Counted from the stretch's first letter, positions 10,306 through 19,840 are shown. The stretch: DNA of 64,000 nt from Streptomyces sp. AV19 (GCF_015999245.1 NZ_JAEAMR010000018.1:53752-117751), one strand, 5' to 3'. The notes: generated by a model from the sequence alone, not told the origin. Program-made: numbers and translations.

Positions 10306-11415
10306 ATGACCACTGCCACGCGGACCGACACCGGCACGCTGCGCGCCCTGCTGGAGGCGCCCGGCCCCTTCGCGTCCGTCTACTTCGACCGCGAGATACG
10401 CCCGCAGCGGACCGAGGAGGCCGGTGCGCGCTGGCGCGAGCTGGCCTCCCGGCTGGCCGGGGAGGGCGCCGACGCGGCGACGGTGGACGCGCTCACCTCC
10501 CGCGTCCTGGACTCGCTGCCGGGCACTGGAGTCCTCGCCGCGTTCGCCGCCGGCGGCGAGGTGCGTTACGCCGCCGAACTGCCCGGCGCGCCCCGCGGGG
10601 ACGTCGCCGAGTTCTCCCCCGTCCCGCACCTGCTGCCGCTGCTGGAGTGGCGCCAGGACCACCCGGCGCACGTGGTCGCGGTCGTCGACCGCACGGGCGC
10701 GGACCTCCTGCTGTTCGCGGAGGGCTCGACCGAGCCCGTGCGGCGCACGGTCACCGGCCCCGACGACGAGATCGTCCGCAGCCCCGGCCTGGCCCAGATG
10801 CGCTTCCAGCACCGTGCCGAGGACTCGTGGGAACACAACGCGACGGCCGTCGCGCAGGCCCTGGACGCCGCCCTGTCCGAGGTGTCGGCCGGTCTGCTCC
10901 TGCTCGCGGGCGACGTGCGGGCCCGGCAGTACGTCACCAAGCACCTGCCCGCCCGGGTGCGCCGCGAGGTGACCGTCGGGCACGTCGGCGGCAGCCGCGG
11001 CCCCGGCGGGCCGGCCGACGACGCCACCCGCACGGTCGCCGAGGCGTCCCGCGCCGGCCACGCGCGCACCGCGGAACTCCTGCGGCGGCTGGAGCACGAG
11101 CTGGGACCCGGCGGGCACGCGGTCGAAGGGGTCCACGCCACGCTCGACGCGCTGGCCGTCGGCCGCGTCGGCACCCTGACGGTCACCGACGACCCGAACG
11201 ACCGGCGGACCGCGTGGTTCGGCGACTCGCCCACCGAACTCGCCCAGCGGCGCGACGAGTTGCCGCCCGACGGCGGCGGCGAGCCGCACGAGGGCCGGCT
11301 GGCCGACGTCGCGGTCCGGGCCGCCCTGCTCACCGGCGCCGACGTCCGGGTGCTGGAGCCGGGCACGCCGCGGACCCCCGCCCAGGGGACCGGCGGCATC
11401 TGCCGCTACACCTGA
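10306..11415 (+). CDS. Vms1/Ankzf1 (baeRF, Rv2629-like) release-factor homologue
   Basis: 369 aa behind a perfect GGAGGAGGAG site. Sequence of the Rv2629/bacterial eRF1-like type: N-terminal SVYFD.., central FEFS-like SPVPHLLPLLEWRQ, VVAVVDRTGADLLLF, a middle QYVTKHLP segment and a C-terminal LTGADVRVLEPG. Relatives cleave peptidyl-tRNA on stalled ribosomes or act under hypoxia/dormancy stress. It is followed 17 bp later by a DJ-1/PfpI gene, so the two are probably co-transcribed as a stress pair. Function in vivo is inference. Confidence 0.75.
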   Translation: MTTATRTDTGTLRALLEAPGPFASVYFDREIRPQRTEEAGARWRELASRLAGEGADAATVDALTSRVLDSLPGTGVLAAFAAGGEVRYAAELPGAPRGDVAEFSPVPHLLPLLEWRQDHPAHVVAVVDRTGADLLLFAEGSTEPVRRTVTGPDDEIVRSPGLAQMRFQHRAEDSWEHNATAVAQALDAALSEVSAGLLLLAGDVRARQYVTKHLPARVRREVTVGHVGGSRGPGGPADDATRTVAEASRAGHARTAELLRRLEHELGPGGHAVEGVHATLDALAVGRVGTLTVTDDPNDRRTAWFGDSPTELAQRRDELPPDGGGEPHEGRLADVAVRAALLTGADVRVLEPGTPRTPAQGTGGICRYT

Positions 11416-11432
11416 CCAGGGAGGGCACCGGC

Positions 11433-11969
11433 ATGAAGGCGGCATTCCTCATGGCGCCCGAGGGCGTCGAGCAGGTGGAGCTCACCGAGCCGTGGAAGGC
11501 GGTGGCGGACACGGGCGGGACGCCCCGGCTGGTCTCCACCCGCCCCGGCCGCGTCCGGGCGTACCACCGCCTCGACAAGGCCGACGCCTTCCCCGTCGAC
11601 GATGTCGTGGGCGCGTCCTCCGCGGCGGACTACGACGGCCTCGTCCTGCCCGGCGGGGTGGCCAACCCGGACGCCCTGCGCATGGACCGGGCCGCCGTCT
11701 CCTTCGTCGCGGACTTCTTCGCCGCGGGCAAGCCCGTCGCGGCGATCTGCCACGCGCCCTGGACGCTGGTGGAGGCGGACGTCGTGCGGGGCAGGACCCT
11801 GACCTCGTGGCCGAGCCTGCGCACGGACGTCCGCAACGCGGGCGGCACCTGGGTCGACGAGGAGGTGCACGTCTGCACGGCGGGCCCCGGCACGCTGGTC
11901 ACCAGCCGGAGGCCGGGCGACCTCAAGGCGTTCTGCGCGGCGCTGCTGAGGGAGTTCGGGACGATCTGA
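11433..11969 (+). CDS. DJ-1/PfpI type 1 glutamine amidotransferase-like protein
   Basis: 178 aa with GGGAGGG ribosome site. Shows the YDGLVLPGGVANPDALR segment and nucleophile elbow AAICHAPW with Cys and adjacent His, then TSWPSLRTDVRNAGGTWVDEEV, all typical of PfpI/YhbO/GSP18 proteins. Known relatives are deglycase/stress chaperone-like proteins or cysteine peptidases. The N-terminus (MKAAFLMAPEGVEQVEL) matches the general-stress-protein-18 subgroup. Co-directional with and 17 bp after the Vms1-like gene. Confidence 0.88.
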   Translation: MKAAFLMAPEGVEQVELTEPWKAVADTGGTPRLVSTRPGRVRAYHRLDKADAFPVDDVVGASSAADYDGLVLPGGVANPDALRMDRAAVSFVADFFAAGKPVAAICHAPWTLVEADVVRGRTLTSWPSLRTDVRNAGGTWVDEEVHVCTAGPGTLVTSRRPGDLKAFCAALLREFGTI

Positions 11970-12036
11970 CGGCGGACGGCCACCCGTGCGGCCCGCCCGG
12001 GGTGCCCCGGGGGCGCGCGCTGTGCAGGTGTCGTAC

Positions 12037-12732
12037 ATGCACCTCGGACGCGCGGGACGGTACGGCCTGATGACCGCGGCGCTGCTGCTCGCCGCCGTCC
12101 GGTGGGGGCCGCTGGACCCCGCCCCCGCCCGTGCGGCGGCGTGCACCGCCGGCACCGGCCCCTACCAGTGGCAGCTGGAGGCGTTCCTCCACCGGCCGCA
12201 GGACGGGCGCCAGTCCCCCGCCGACTGCGCGGCGATCGCGGCCTTCCAGCGCACGGCGGGCGTCCGCCCCGCGGACGGCTTCGCGGGCCTCGCCACCTAC
12301 CGCGCCGTCCTCCTGGCCCAGGCCCGCCCGAACCCGAACGCGGCGGGCGCCTGCCCCGTTCCCACGCCCGCGCGCAAGGTGGCGTGCGTGGACCTCGACC
12401 GGCAGCTGATGTGGGTGCAGCTCGGGCGTGCCGTCCGTTTCGGGCCGGTGGCGGTGCGGACGGGCCGGCTGGGCCAGGAGACGCGGGCGGGATGGCACAA
12501 GGTGTACTGGAAGCACATCGACCACGTCTCGACGCTGTACGCCAACGCCCCCATGTCGTATGCCCAGTTCTTCTCGGGCGGGCAGGCCATCCACGGGCGC
12601 CCCGGGGAGTTGTACGACGGGGCGGGGTCGGCGGGGTGCGTGAACATGGGCGTGGCGGACGCGAAGGCGCTGTGGGGAGTGTTGCGGGTGGGGGATGCGG
12701 TGTACGTGTGGGGGCACAAGCCGGGGACGTAG
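12037..12732 (+). CDS. Secreted L,D-transpeptidase
   Basis: 231 aa. A signal peptide (GLMTAALLLAAVRWGPLDPAPARA, in two parts) leads to a small peptidoglycan-binding-like region (ADCAAIAAFQRTAGVRPADG, about 65-85) and a YkuD catalytic domain with IHG and SAGCVNM (His and Cys nucleophile, about 195-210). It would form 3-3 cross-links in peptidoglycan or attach proteins outside the membrane. Start at ATG 12037 with AGG eight bases upstream; GTG 12022 is possible. Lies 68 bp after the DJ-1 gene. Confidence 0.88.
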   Translation: MHLGRAGRYGLMTAALLLAAVRWGPLDPAPARAAACTAGTGPYQWQLEAFLHRPQDGRQSPADCAAIAAFQRTAGVRPADGFAGLATYRAVLLAQARPNPNAAGACPVPTPARKVACVDLDRQLMWVQLGRAVRFGPVAVRTGRLGQETRAGWHKVYWKHIDHVSTLYANAPMSYAQFFSGGQAIHGRPGELYDGAGSAGCVNMGVADAKALWGVLRVGDAVYVWGHKPGT

Positions 12733-12938
12733 CGGTCCGGGTGGACGACGGGCAGCACAGCCCTCGGCGGCACCTGCGCCGCCGCCCACCCCAGCGTTCC
12801 CGGCCGCATCGCGTGGACCCGCCGGCCGCTCAGCAGTTCACGAGCCGTCGGCCGGGGCCGCCCGGGGAACTCCGGATGGCTTCCCTCCCGCACCATCCGG
12901 CTCCGCGAGCGGCATCGCGCCCACGCGACGTGCCCGTA

Positions 12939-13133
12939 CTAGAGGATGGAGATGGGAGAACAGGTGTTGCTGAAGCCGACGAGGTTGTGGGACATCTCGC
13001 TGGTGCACGAGCGGCCCTGCCCGCCGCCGCCCCCGCCGGGCCCACCGGACCCCCAGTCGTCGGCCCCGGCGGGGGTGGCGAGCGCCCCGATCATCGCGGC
13101 CACCGCGAGCAGGCCGAACGCAAATCGACGCAT
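12939..13133 (-). CDS. Small secreted two-cysteine peptide
   Basis: 64 aa with an AAAGGGG ribosome site. Residues 1-24 are a clean Sec signal peptide (MRRFAFGLLAVAAMIGALAT then PAGA), leaving a mature peptide of about 40 aa: a Gly-rich linker then RSCTSEMSHNLVGFSNTC, with two cysteines 15 residues apart that could form a disulphide. No family recognised. It resembles neither chaplins (no chaplin repeat) nor rodlins. The gap to 13400 is AT-richer than average and divergent with the adhesin gene. Confidence 0.7.
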   Translation of the reverse strand: MRRFAFGLLAVAAMIGALATPAGADDWGSGGPGGGGGGQGRSCTSEMSHNLVGFSNTCSPISIL

Positions 13134-13399
13134 GACAATTCCCCTTTCTGCAACGAGAGTTGATCGAAAACTCGGCGTTTTGTGCGAGTCCCACCCTGGT
13201 TGCCCAGGGCTGTCAGCAGATAAGCGCCTCATCACTCGTTCGGGTGGTACAAAATCGATACTTCGCCGTCATGTTCGGATATATACCGCTCTCCCGCTGA
13301 ATAGGCCATTCCTTCGCGCGCCGAACCGGGCAATTCATCGACATATGGTCACGACATCTGTGTGACAAACACACTTCGACTCACCCTCGCGAGGACACC

Positions 13400-15202
13400 G
13401 TGCACAGATCCCCGTGGCGTGCCGCGGCCGTCGCCGCCCTGACGGCCCTCGCCGTCGGCGGACCGATGGCCCGGCCCGCCGTCCCGGCGTCCCTCCCCGG
13501 CGGCCTCGGCCCCTGCGTGCCGGGGCAGTGCCCGCCCGCGTACCCGCCGGTCGGCAACGGGCCGCTCGCCGGCCGCGACAACGCGGTCAGCATCTTCGTG
13601 GGCGGCGACTTCCTCGTGCGCGGCGCCGCCGCCGAGGCGGAGGGACGGGTCGTCACGCCGGGATCGTTCGACATGCACAAGTCCTCGGGCGGCAACCTCT
13701 ACAACATCGGCCTGGCCGGGGTCGGTTCACGCGTCCCGCCGCCGGACGGGGCGGACTGGCTGACGACCGGCGGATCCGTCACCGTCACCCCGGGACAGCG
13801 GCTCGACGCCGAGCGCGGGGTCGTCCGGCACGCGGGTCCCGCGACGGGGACGATCATCGGGCGCGGCGTCGAGGACCCCGGGGCGGCACAGCCGTACGCG
13901 GGCCTGCGCGAGGAGCTGACCGCGGCGAGCCGCTGCTACGCGCGCGGCGCCGACGGCCGGGGCCGCCCCGCGACCGGGACGGCGGTCAACAACGGCTCGG
14001 AGACCGTGTTCACGGGCGACGGGACGTCACAACTCCAGGTGTTCACCGTCGACTTCGACATCGCGGGGCGCACCGGCGGCCAGGAGAGCGTCCGCTTCGT
14101 CAGCATCCCGGACGGCACCACGGTGCTCGTCAACCTCGTCGGCGACGCACGCGTCATCAACACCTACAGCGGCACGCTGACCGACGACAACCCGTTCAAC
14201 AGGCTGCGCGAGCGGCTGCTGTGGAACATCCCGGACGCGACGCAGGTGGAGCTGAAGGGGACGGGCCAGTTCCAGGGGAGCTTCCTGATCGGTACGCCGT
14301 CCAGCGGAACGACGGTGTCGCTGCCGGGCGTCAACGGCCGTTTCCTGACCACCGGTTCACTGACGCACACATCGGCGGCGACGGGTGGTGGCGGGCAGGA
14401 GTTCCACAGCTACCCGTTCGACGGCGACCTTCCGGACTGCGCGGTCGCTCCCCCGCCGCCGGCCACCGGCCAGGTCTCGGTCGTCAAGCAGGACGCCGCG
14501 ACTCACGCCGCCCTGCCGGGGGCCCGCTTCCAGCTGTGGCGGGAGACCAGCGGCGTCCCGGGGCCGCAGACGACCGGGGCGCGCACGGACACCCGGGTCG
14601 ACGGGCCCTGCACGACCGATGCGGGCGGCGCGTGCCGCGCCACGGTGGAGCCGGGCACGTACTACTGGCAGGAGGTCCAGGCCCCGCCCGGCTACCTGCT
14701 CCCGGCCCCGGGCGTCTTCGGTCCGCTGGTCCTGACGCCGCAGAACGCGGGGACGGGCGTGACGGTCACCGCGACGGACGTCCGGCAGCAGGAGCCGCAC
14801 GGCTCGATCCGCCTGGAGAAGCAGGACACGCGGACCAAACGGCCGCTCCAGGGCGCGGTGTTCGAGCTGTGGCGCGAGACGAACGGGAAGCCGGGGCTCC
14901 AGTTCAACGGTCCCGGCGCCGACCGGCGCGTCGAGACCGGCTGCGCCACGGACCCGCAGGGCCGCTGCACCTTCACCAACGTGCCGCCGGGCTCGTACTA
15001 CCTGCTGGAGACCGCCGTCCCCGAGGGCTACCTGAACCCGAGGAATCCGGCCCTCGGCCCGTACGCGCTCACCGCCGCCGACGCCGCGAAGGGGATCACG
15101 GTGAAGGCCGGGAACGTCCCGGGCGAGCACGGGAAAGGCAAGGGCCGGAAGCTGTCCCGCACGACGCGGCCGTCTCACACGGTGTCGGGCCGGCGCAGGT
15201 AG
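13400..15202 (+). CDS. Choice-of-anchor-A adhesin with two Cna-B/SpaA domains
   Basis: 600 aa from a GTG with GCGAGGA site and a signal peptide. Residues ~55-345 are a choice-of-anchor A-type domain (NAVSIFVGGDFLVRG.., VNLVGDARVINTYSG.., GQFQGSFLIGTPSS). Two prealbumin-like Cna-B/SpaA modules follow at ~355-460 and ~470-575, each with a paired start (VSVVKQDAATHAALPGARF; IRLEKQDTRTKRPLQGAVF) and an E-x-x-x-P end, so intramolecular isopeptide bonds are likely. Unlike typical relatives there is no LPxTG/LAxTG motif or C-terminal membrane helix; the tail is short and basic. The last 28 bp overlap convergent narK. Confidence 0.8.
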   Translation: MHRSPWRAAAVAALTALAVGGPMARPAVPASLPGGLGPCVPGQCPPAYPPVGNGPLAGRDNAVSIFVGGDFLVRGAAAEAEGRVVTPGSFDMHKSSGGNLYNIGLAGVGSRVPPPDGADWLTTGGSVTVTPGQRLDAERGVVRHAGPATGTIIGRGVEDPGAAQPYAGLREELTAASRCYARGADGRGRPATGTAVNNGSETVFTGDGTSQLQVFTVDFDIAGRTGGQESVRFVSIPDGTTVLVNLVGDARVINTYSGTLTDDNPFNRLRERLLWNIPDATQVELKGTGQFQGSFLIGTPSSGTTVSLPGVNGRFLTTGSLTHTSAATGGGGQEFHSYPFDGDLPDCAVAPPPPATGQVSVVKQDAATHAALPGARFQLWRETSGVPGPQTTGARTDTRVDGPCTTDAGGACRATVEPGTYYWQEVQAPPGYLLPAPGVFGPLVLTPQNAGTGVTVTATDVRQQEPHGSIRLEKQDTRTKRPLQGAVFELWRETNGKPGLQFNGPGADRRVETGCATDPQGRCTFTNVPPGSYYLLETAVPEGYLNPRNPALGPYALTAADAAKGITVKAGNVPGEHGKGKGRKLSRTTRPSHTVSGRRR

Positions 15203-16545
15203 ACCGCCCAGGTGACCGCCAGGCACAGGACGTACCAGGCGAGGAAGGCCAGGTAGGCCGGCTCGCCGGTGCCGCCGGTCAGGAACGCCTGGCGGAAGGC
15301 GACGTTGATCAGCACCCCGCCGAGCGCCCCGACCGCGCCCGCGATGCCCATCAGCGCGTTCGCGTGCTGATGGGCGCGGGACTCGGCGGCCCCGGCGTCC
15401 TCGCCCCGCGCGGTCCGCCGGCGGGCCTCGGCCCGGTAGACGGCGGGGATCATCTTGTAGGCCGAGCCGTTGCCGAGGCCGCTGAGGACGAAGAGCAGGA
15501 CGAAGCCGGTGAGGAACAGCGGCAGGGAGTCCCCCCGGGAGGCCAGCAGGACGAGCCCGGCGCCGGCGGCCATGGCGGTGAAGGTCCAGAAGGTGACGCG
15601 GGCGCCGCCCCAGCGGTCGGCGAGGTGCCCGCCCACGGGCCGCGCCAGCGAGCCGAGCAGCGGCCCGAGGAAGGTGAGGGACGCGGCCCGGACGGGCGTC
15701 GGGAAGGCGTCCGGGAACTGCACGAGCAGCACCTGCCCGAAGGCGAACCCGAAGCCGATGAACGAGCCGAACGTGCCGATGTAGAGCAGGGAAACCGCCC
15801 ACGCGTGCCCGTGCCGCACCACCTCGCGCAGCGGCCTCCCGGGGGTGCGCACCCCCGGGAGGTTGTCCATGCGCAGGGCCGCGCCGAGCGCGGCCAGGAC
15901 GATCAGCGGCACGTAGCCGAGGACGACCAGCCGCGGGTGCCCGGCGCCGGCGGTGGCCAGCACGAGCAGGCCGAGCAACTGCACGGCGGGGACGCCGAGG
16001 TTGCCGCCGCCGGCGTTGACGCCGAGGGCGCGGCCCTTGAGACGCTGGGGGTAGAAGGCGTTGATGTTCGCCATGGAGGAGGCGAAGTTCCCGCCGCCGA
16101 CGCCCGCGACGGCCGACGTGACGACCAACGTGGTGTAGGAGACGCCGGGTTGGAGGACGACGCCGATGAGCGCCGTGGGCACCAGCAGGAGCAGCGCGCT
16201 GACCACGGTCCAGGTGCGGCCGCCGAAGACGGTCACGGCGACGGTGTAGGGCAGCCGCAGCGCGGCGCCCACCAGGGTGGGCACGGCCGTCAGCAGGAAC
16301 TTCCCGGCGGGGTCGATGCCGTACTCCGGTCCGAGGAAGAGCACGAGCACGGACCACAACGACCAGACGGAGAAGCCGATGTGCTCGCACAGGACGGACC
16401 AGACGAGGTTGCGGCGGGCGACCCGGGCGCCCGTGGCCGCCCAGAAGAAGGGGTCCTCGGGGCGCCATTCGTCGATGCGGCGGCGGGGGGCGGGGGCGGT
16501 CGGGTCCTGGGGCGGTCCGAGGGCGGGGGATGTGGTGGGGTTCAT
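15175..16545 (-). CDS. narK: Nitrate/nitrite MFS transporter (NarK family)
   Basis: 456 aa, about 12 membrane helices, major facilitator superfamily. It carries the nitrate signatures: a glycine-rich helix GVGGGNFASSMANINAFYP and a following GVNAGGGNLGV, with VLFLGPEYGI near the first helices. Role: nitrate uptake, with possible nitrite export. It is the last gene of nirB-nirD-narK, 21 bp after nirD. Because the reductases are assimilatory, uptake is the natural role. Confidence 0.92.
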   Translation of the reverse strand: MNPTTSPALGPPQDPTAPAPRRRIDEWRPEDPFFWAATGARVARRNLVWSVLCEHIGFSVWSLWSVLVLFLGPEYGIDPAGKFLLTAVPTLVGAALRLPYTVAVTVFGGRTWTVVSALLLLVPTALIGVVLQPGVSYTTLVVTSAVAGVGGGNFASSMANINAFYPQRLKGRALGVNAGGGNLGVPAVQLLGLLVLATAGAGHPRLVVLGYVPLIVLAALGAALRMDNLPGVRTPGRPLREVVRHGHAWAVSLLYIGTFGSFIGFGFAFGQVLLVQFPDAFPTPVRAASLTFLGPLLGSLARPVGGHLADRWGGARVTFWTFTAMAAGAGLVLLASRGDSLPLFLTGFVLLFVLSGLGNGSAYKMIPAVYRAEARRRTARGEDAGAAESRAHQHANALMGIAGAVGALGGVLINVAFRQAFLTGGTGEPAYLAFLAWYVLCLAVTWAVYLRRPDTV

Positions 16546-16566
16546 GTGCTCTCTCCCGGTTCGGTT

Positions 16567-16929
16567 TCAGTGAGCGGTGGTCAAACGCACGGGCCACACG
16601 GGCAGTTGGACCGGGTTGCCGTCGGGCCCCTCGGGTTCGTCCGGGCAGCGGCCCGACCGCAGGTCGAACGCCTGCTTGTGCATGGGCGAGATGACCACGG
16701 GCGCGCCCTCGCGGGTGCCGAGGAGACCGCGCGAGATCACGTGGGCGCCGCTGAACGGGTCGTGGTTGCCCACCGCGTACACCGTTCCGGCGCGGTCGCG
16801 GAAGAGCGCGACCTGCCGGCCGTCGACGAGGGCGGCGGCGCCGCGGCCGGGGACCAGGTCGTCGTAGCGGCACACGGGCGTCCAGCCGGAGCCCACGTCG
16901 ATCTCGACGGTGAGCACGGCGGCGGTCAC
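16567..16929 (-). CDS. nirD: Nitrite reductase small subunit NirD
   Basis: 120 aa from a GTG whose GTGA overlaps the nirB stop by 4 bp, i.e. translational coupling. Rieske-like beta fold (ALFRDRAGTVYAVGNHDPFSGAHVISRGLLG..SPMHKQAFDLRSGRC). As in assimilatory NirD proteins, the Cys/His pairs that hold a Rieske cluster are replaced (NHDPFSGA in place of CxH), so it should not bind 2Fe-2S. It is the partner of NirB in NAD(P)H-dependent nitrite reduction to ammonium. Confidence 0.92.
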   Translation of the reverse strand: MTAAVLTVEIDVGSGWTPVCRYDDLVPGRGAAALVDGRQVALFRDRAGTVYAVGNHDPFSGAHVISRGLLGTREGAPVVISPMHKQAFDLRSGRCPDEPEGPDGNPVQLPVWPVRLTTAH

Positions 16930-19490
16930 CGGGCCACCGCCCCGGTGGGGACCGGCAGGAGTACGGGTGCCGGGCGGATCTGCCCGCGTTCGGTGACGAA
17001 GCGCACGGTGGGGTCGGGGGTGCCGGGGGCGTTGACGAACGAGACGAAGCGGCGCAGTCGTTCGGGGTCGTCGAGGGTGGCGCGCCATTCGTCCTCGTAG
17101 GTGTCGATGTGACGGGCCATCAGGGCGTCGAGGTCGGCGCAGATGCCGAGCGCGTCGTCGACCAGGACGGACCGCAGGTGGTCGAGGCCGCCTTCCATGC
17201 GTTCGATCCAGGGGGCGGTGCGCTCCAGGCGGTCGGCGGTGCTGACGTAGAACATCAGGAAGCGGTCGACGGTGCGGACGAGGGTGTCGTGGTCGGCGTC
17301 GGCGAGCAGGAGGCCGGCGTGGCGGGGGGTCATGCCGCCGTTGCCGCCCACGTAGAGGTTCCAGCCGGCGGAGGTGGCGATGACGCCGAAGTCCTTGCCG
17401 CGTGCCTCGGCGCATTCGCGGGCGCAACCGCTGACGGCGGCCTTGATCTTGTGCGGGGAGCGCAGTCCCCGGTAGCGCAGTTCGAGTTCGATGGCGAGGG
17501 CGACGGAGTCCTGGACGCCGAAGCGGCACCAGTCCGTGCCCACGCAGGACTTCACGGTGCGCAGGGCCTTGCCGTAGGCGTGGCCGGACTCGAAGCCGGC
17601 GTCGACGAGGCGGCGCCAGATGTGCGGGAGCTGGTCGACGGTGGCGCCGAACATGTCGATCCGCTGCCCGCCGGTGATCTTGGTGTAGAGGCCGAAGTCG
17701 CGGGCGATCTCGCCGATGGTGATGAGTCCCTCGGGGGTGATCTCGCCGGCGGGGATGCGGGGGACGACGGAGTAGGAGCCGTTGCGCTGGAGGTTGGCGA
17801 GGAAGTGGTCGTTGGTGTCCTGGAGGGCGGCCTGTTCGCCGTCGAGGATGTGGACGGAGTTGCCCAGGCGGGGGTTGAGGGTGGCGAGGATGGAGGCGAC
17901 GGCGGGTTTGCAGATGTCGCAGCCGTCGCCGCCGCTGCCGTGCCGGTCGATGAGGCGGGAGAAGGTGGTGATGCCGGTGGTGCGGACGATCTCGAAGAGT
18001 TCGGGGCGGGTCTGGGGGAAGTGTTCGCACAGCCCCTTGGCGACGGGCGCGCCGCTCTCGCCCAGCGTGCTGTCGAGGAGCTTGCCGATCAGTCCGGTGC
18101 AGGAGCCGCAGCCGGTGCCGGCGTGGGTGCGGCGCTTGACGGCGCGGACGTCCGTGCAGCCCTGCTCGGTGATCGCCTCGCGGATGGTGCCCTTGGTGAC
18201 GTGGTGGCAGGAGCAGATGAGGGCCTCGTCGGGCAGGGCCGCGGGGCCGGCCGGCGCGCCGGACGCGGCGTCCGGCGGCAGGAGGAGCTGTTCGGGCGGG
18301 GTGGTGAGGGGGGCGCCGGCGGCGGCGAGCGGGCGCAGCACGTCGTAGGCGGTGGTGTCGCCGACGAGGACGCCGCCGAGGAGTCGGCCGTCGGGGGTGA
18401 GCAGCAGCTTCTTGTAGACGTCGTCGCGGCTGTTGGCGTAGGTCACCTCCAGGGCGTCCTCCCCGGTGGCGTGGGCGTCGCCGAAGCCGGCCACGTCGAC
18501 GCCGAGGAGCTTGAGGCTGGCGGCGGGGTACGCGCCGGTGAACTCACCGCTGCCGCCGGTGATTTGCCCGGCTGCCGCCTCGGCCATGGCGTAGCCGGGG
18601 GCGACGAGGCCGTGCACCTTGCCGTCGCTGGTGAGCGCGCACTCGCCGATGGCGTGGATCCTGGGGTCGGCGGTGCGGCAGCCCTTGTCGACGACGATGC
18701 CGCCGCGCTCGCCGACCGGCAGTCCGCAGGCGCGGGCGAGGTCGTCGCGGGGGCGGACGCCGGCGGAGAAGACGACCAGGTCGCAGTCGATCGTCGTGCC
18801 GTCGGTGAGGGTCATGCGGCGGACGCCGCCGTCCTCGCCCGCCTCGACGGTGCGGGCGGCGACGCCGGTGTGGACGACGACGCCGAGCTGCTCGATCCTG
18901 CGCCGCAGGGCGCTGCCGCCGCCGTCGTCCACCTGGGCGGCCATCAGCCGGGGCGTGAACTCGACGACGTGGGTGACCAGCCCCATGGCGTGCAGCGCGC
19001 CGGCCGCCTCCAGTCCGAGGAGTCCGCCGCCGACGACGACACCGGCCTTCGCGTTCTCGGCGCGGGCGCGTACGGCGTTGACGTCGTCGACGGTCCGGTA
19101 GACGAAGCACCCGGGCGTGTCGTGCCCTTCGACGGGCGGGACGAAGGGGCGGGAGCCGGTGGCCAGGACGAGCGTGTCGTAGCCGACGGTCGCCCCGGAG
19201 CGGGTGGTGACCGTGCGGGCGGCGCGGTCGACGGCGGTGACGGGGTCGCCGAGCCGGAGGTCGATGCCGGGCGCCTCGTCGGCGAACTCGGTTGTCCAGA
19301 GGGCGAGTTCCTCCTCCGTGGTGCCGGAGAAGAGGGAGGTGAGGTGGACGCGGTCGTAGGCGGGGCGGGGTTCTTCGGCGAGGACGGTGATGTGGAAGGG
19401 GTGGTCGGGGGTGCGGCGGGTGAGTGTCTGGAGGAAGTGCTGGCCGATCATGCCGTGGCCGACGAGGACGAGGCGGGGTTTGCGGGTCAT
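16926..19490 (-). CDS. nirB: Nitrite reductase large subunit NirB
   Basis: 854 aa, the expected length. Order: FAD/NAD(P)-binding oxidoreductase (LVLVGHGMIGQHF, then VVVGGGLLGLEAAGALHAMG), BFD-like [2Fe-2S] region (ICSCHHVTKGTIREA..GCGSC, ~425-460), then sulfite/nitrite reductase domain with the 4Fe-4S/siroheme cysteines in CVGTDWCRFG (~647) and SGCARECAE (~687). Reduces nitrite to ammonium in the cytoplasm. Start is ATG 19490 with AAAGGGA upstream; a longer frame reads into the repeat element and is rejected. Heads the nirBD-narK transcription unit. Confidence 0.95.
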   Translation of the reverse strand: MTRKPRLVLVGHGMIGQHFLQTLTRRTPDHPFHITVLAEEPRPAYDRVHLTSLFSGTTEEELALWTTEFADEAPGIDLRLGDPVTAVDRAARTVTTRSGATVGYDTLVLATGSRPFVPPVEGHDTPGCFVYRTVDDVNAVRARAENAKAGVVVGGGLLGLEAAGALHAMGLVTHVVEFTPRLMAAQVDDGGGSALRRRIEQLGVVVHTGVAARTVEAGEDGGVRRMTLTDGTTIDCDLVVFSAGVRPRDDLARACGLPVGERGGIVVDKGCRTADPRIHAIGECALTSDGKVHGLVAPGYAMAEAAAGQITGGSGEFTGAYPAASLKLLGVDVAGFGDAHATGEDALEVTYANSRDDVYKKLLLTPDGRLLGGVLVGDTTAYDVLRPLAAAGAPLTTPPEQLLLPPDAASGAPAGPAALPDEALICSCHHVTKGTIREAITEQGCTDVRAVKRRTHAGTGCGSCTGLIGKLLDSTLGESGAPVAKGLCEHFPQTRPELFEIVRTTGITTFSRLIDRHGSGGDGCDICKPAVASILATLNPRLGNSVHILDGEQAALQDTNDHFLANLQRNGSYSVVPRIPAGEITPEGLITIGEIARDFGLYTKITGGQRIDMFGATVDQLPHIWRRLVDAGFESGHAYGKALRTVKSCVGTDWCRFGVQDSVALAIELELRYRGLRSPHKIKAAVSGCARECAEARGKDFGVIATSAGWNLYVGGNGGMTPRHAGLLLADADHDTLVRTVDRFLMFYVSTADRLERTAPWIERMEGGLDHLRSVLVDDALGICADLDALMARHIDTYEDEWRATLDDPERLRRFVSFVNAPGTPDPTVRFVTERGQIRPAPVLLPVPTGAVAR

Positions 19491-19561
19491 GGGGCGGGTT
19501 CCCTTTCGTTGTGGTCGCGTTGGGGTGGGATGGGGTGGGATGGGGGTTGGCCCCGGTCCCT

Positions 19562-19840
19562 CCCCCAGAGGGGGCACCCCCACTTTCACCGTTTCCGCAG
19601 GAGCTGCGCCCCTTCGGAACCCGCGGGGCGGAACCTGGTGCCGACGGAGCACCAGGCGCGCGGTGAGGCGGTCGCGCGGGCCGCGCTCCGCACGGTGGGG
19701 CGGGGCTCCGCCCCCGCACCCCGCCGGGGCTCCGCCCCTGGCCCCCGCTCCTGGGGCTCGGCCCCCAGGCCCCTTTCCGGGGCGGAGCCCCGAAGGGTGC
19801 ACGGGGGCTTGCCCCGGGGAAACGGTGAAAGGGCGGGGTG
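19562..19840. repeat. GC-rich composite inverted-repeat element, copy B
   Basis: Second copy of the 56-826 element, ~280 bp. The left end CCCCCAGAGGGGGCACCCCC is identical to the reverse complement of copy A's right end; TTTCACCGTTTCC follows. The right end GGGGCTTGCCCCGGGGAAAC then GGTGAAA matches copy A's right end. The interior again is GGGGCTtcGCCCC hairpins. It fills most of the 354-bp gap between the FAD reductase stop and nirB start, so it may end nasA transcription before nirB, and nirB would need its promoter in 19491-19561. Confidence 0.7.

Noticed and set aside
16930..18030. Extension of the nirD frame upstream
   Set aside because: It is a His/Arg/Pro-rich shadow of nirB; GTGA overlap fixes the nirD start.
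19491..19802. Extension of nirB into the repeat element
   Set aside because: Repeat-derived sequence without coding bias; the ATG at 19490 with AAAGGGA is right at the FAD motif.
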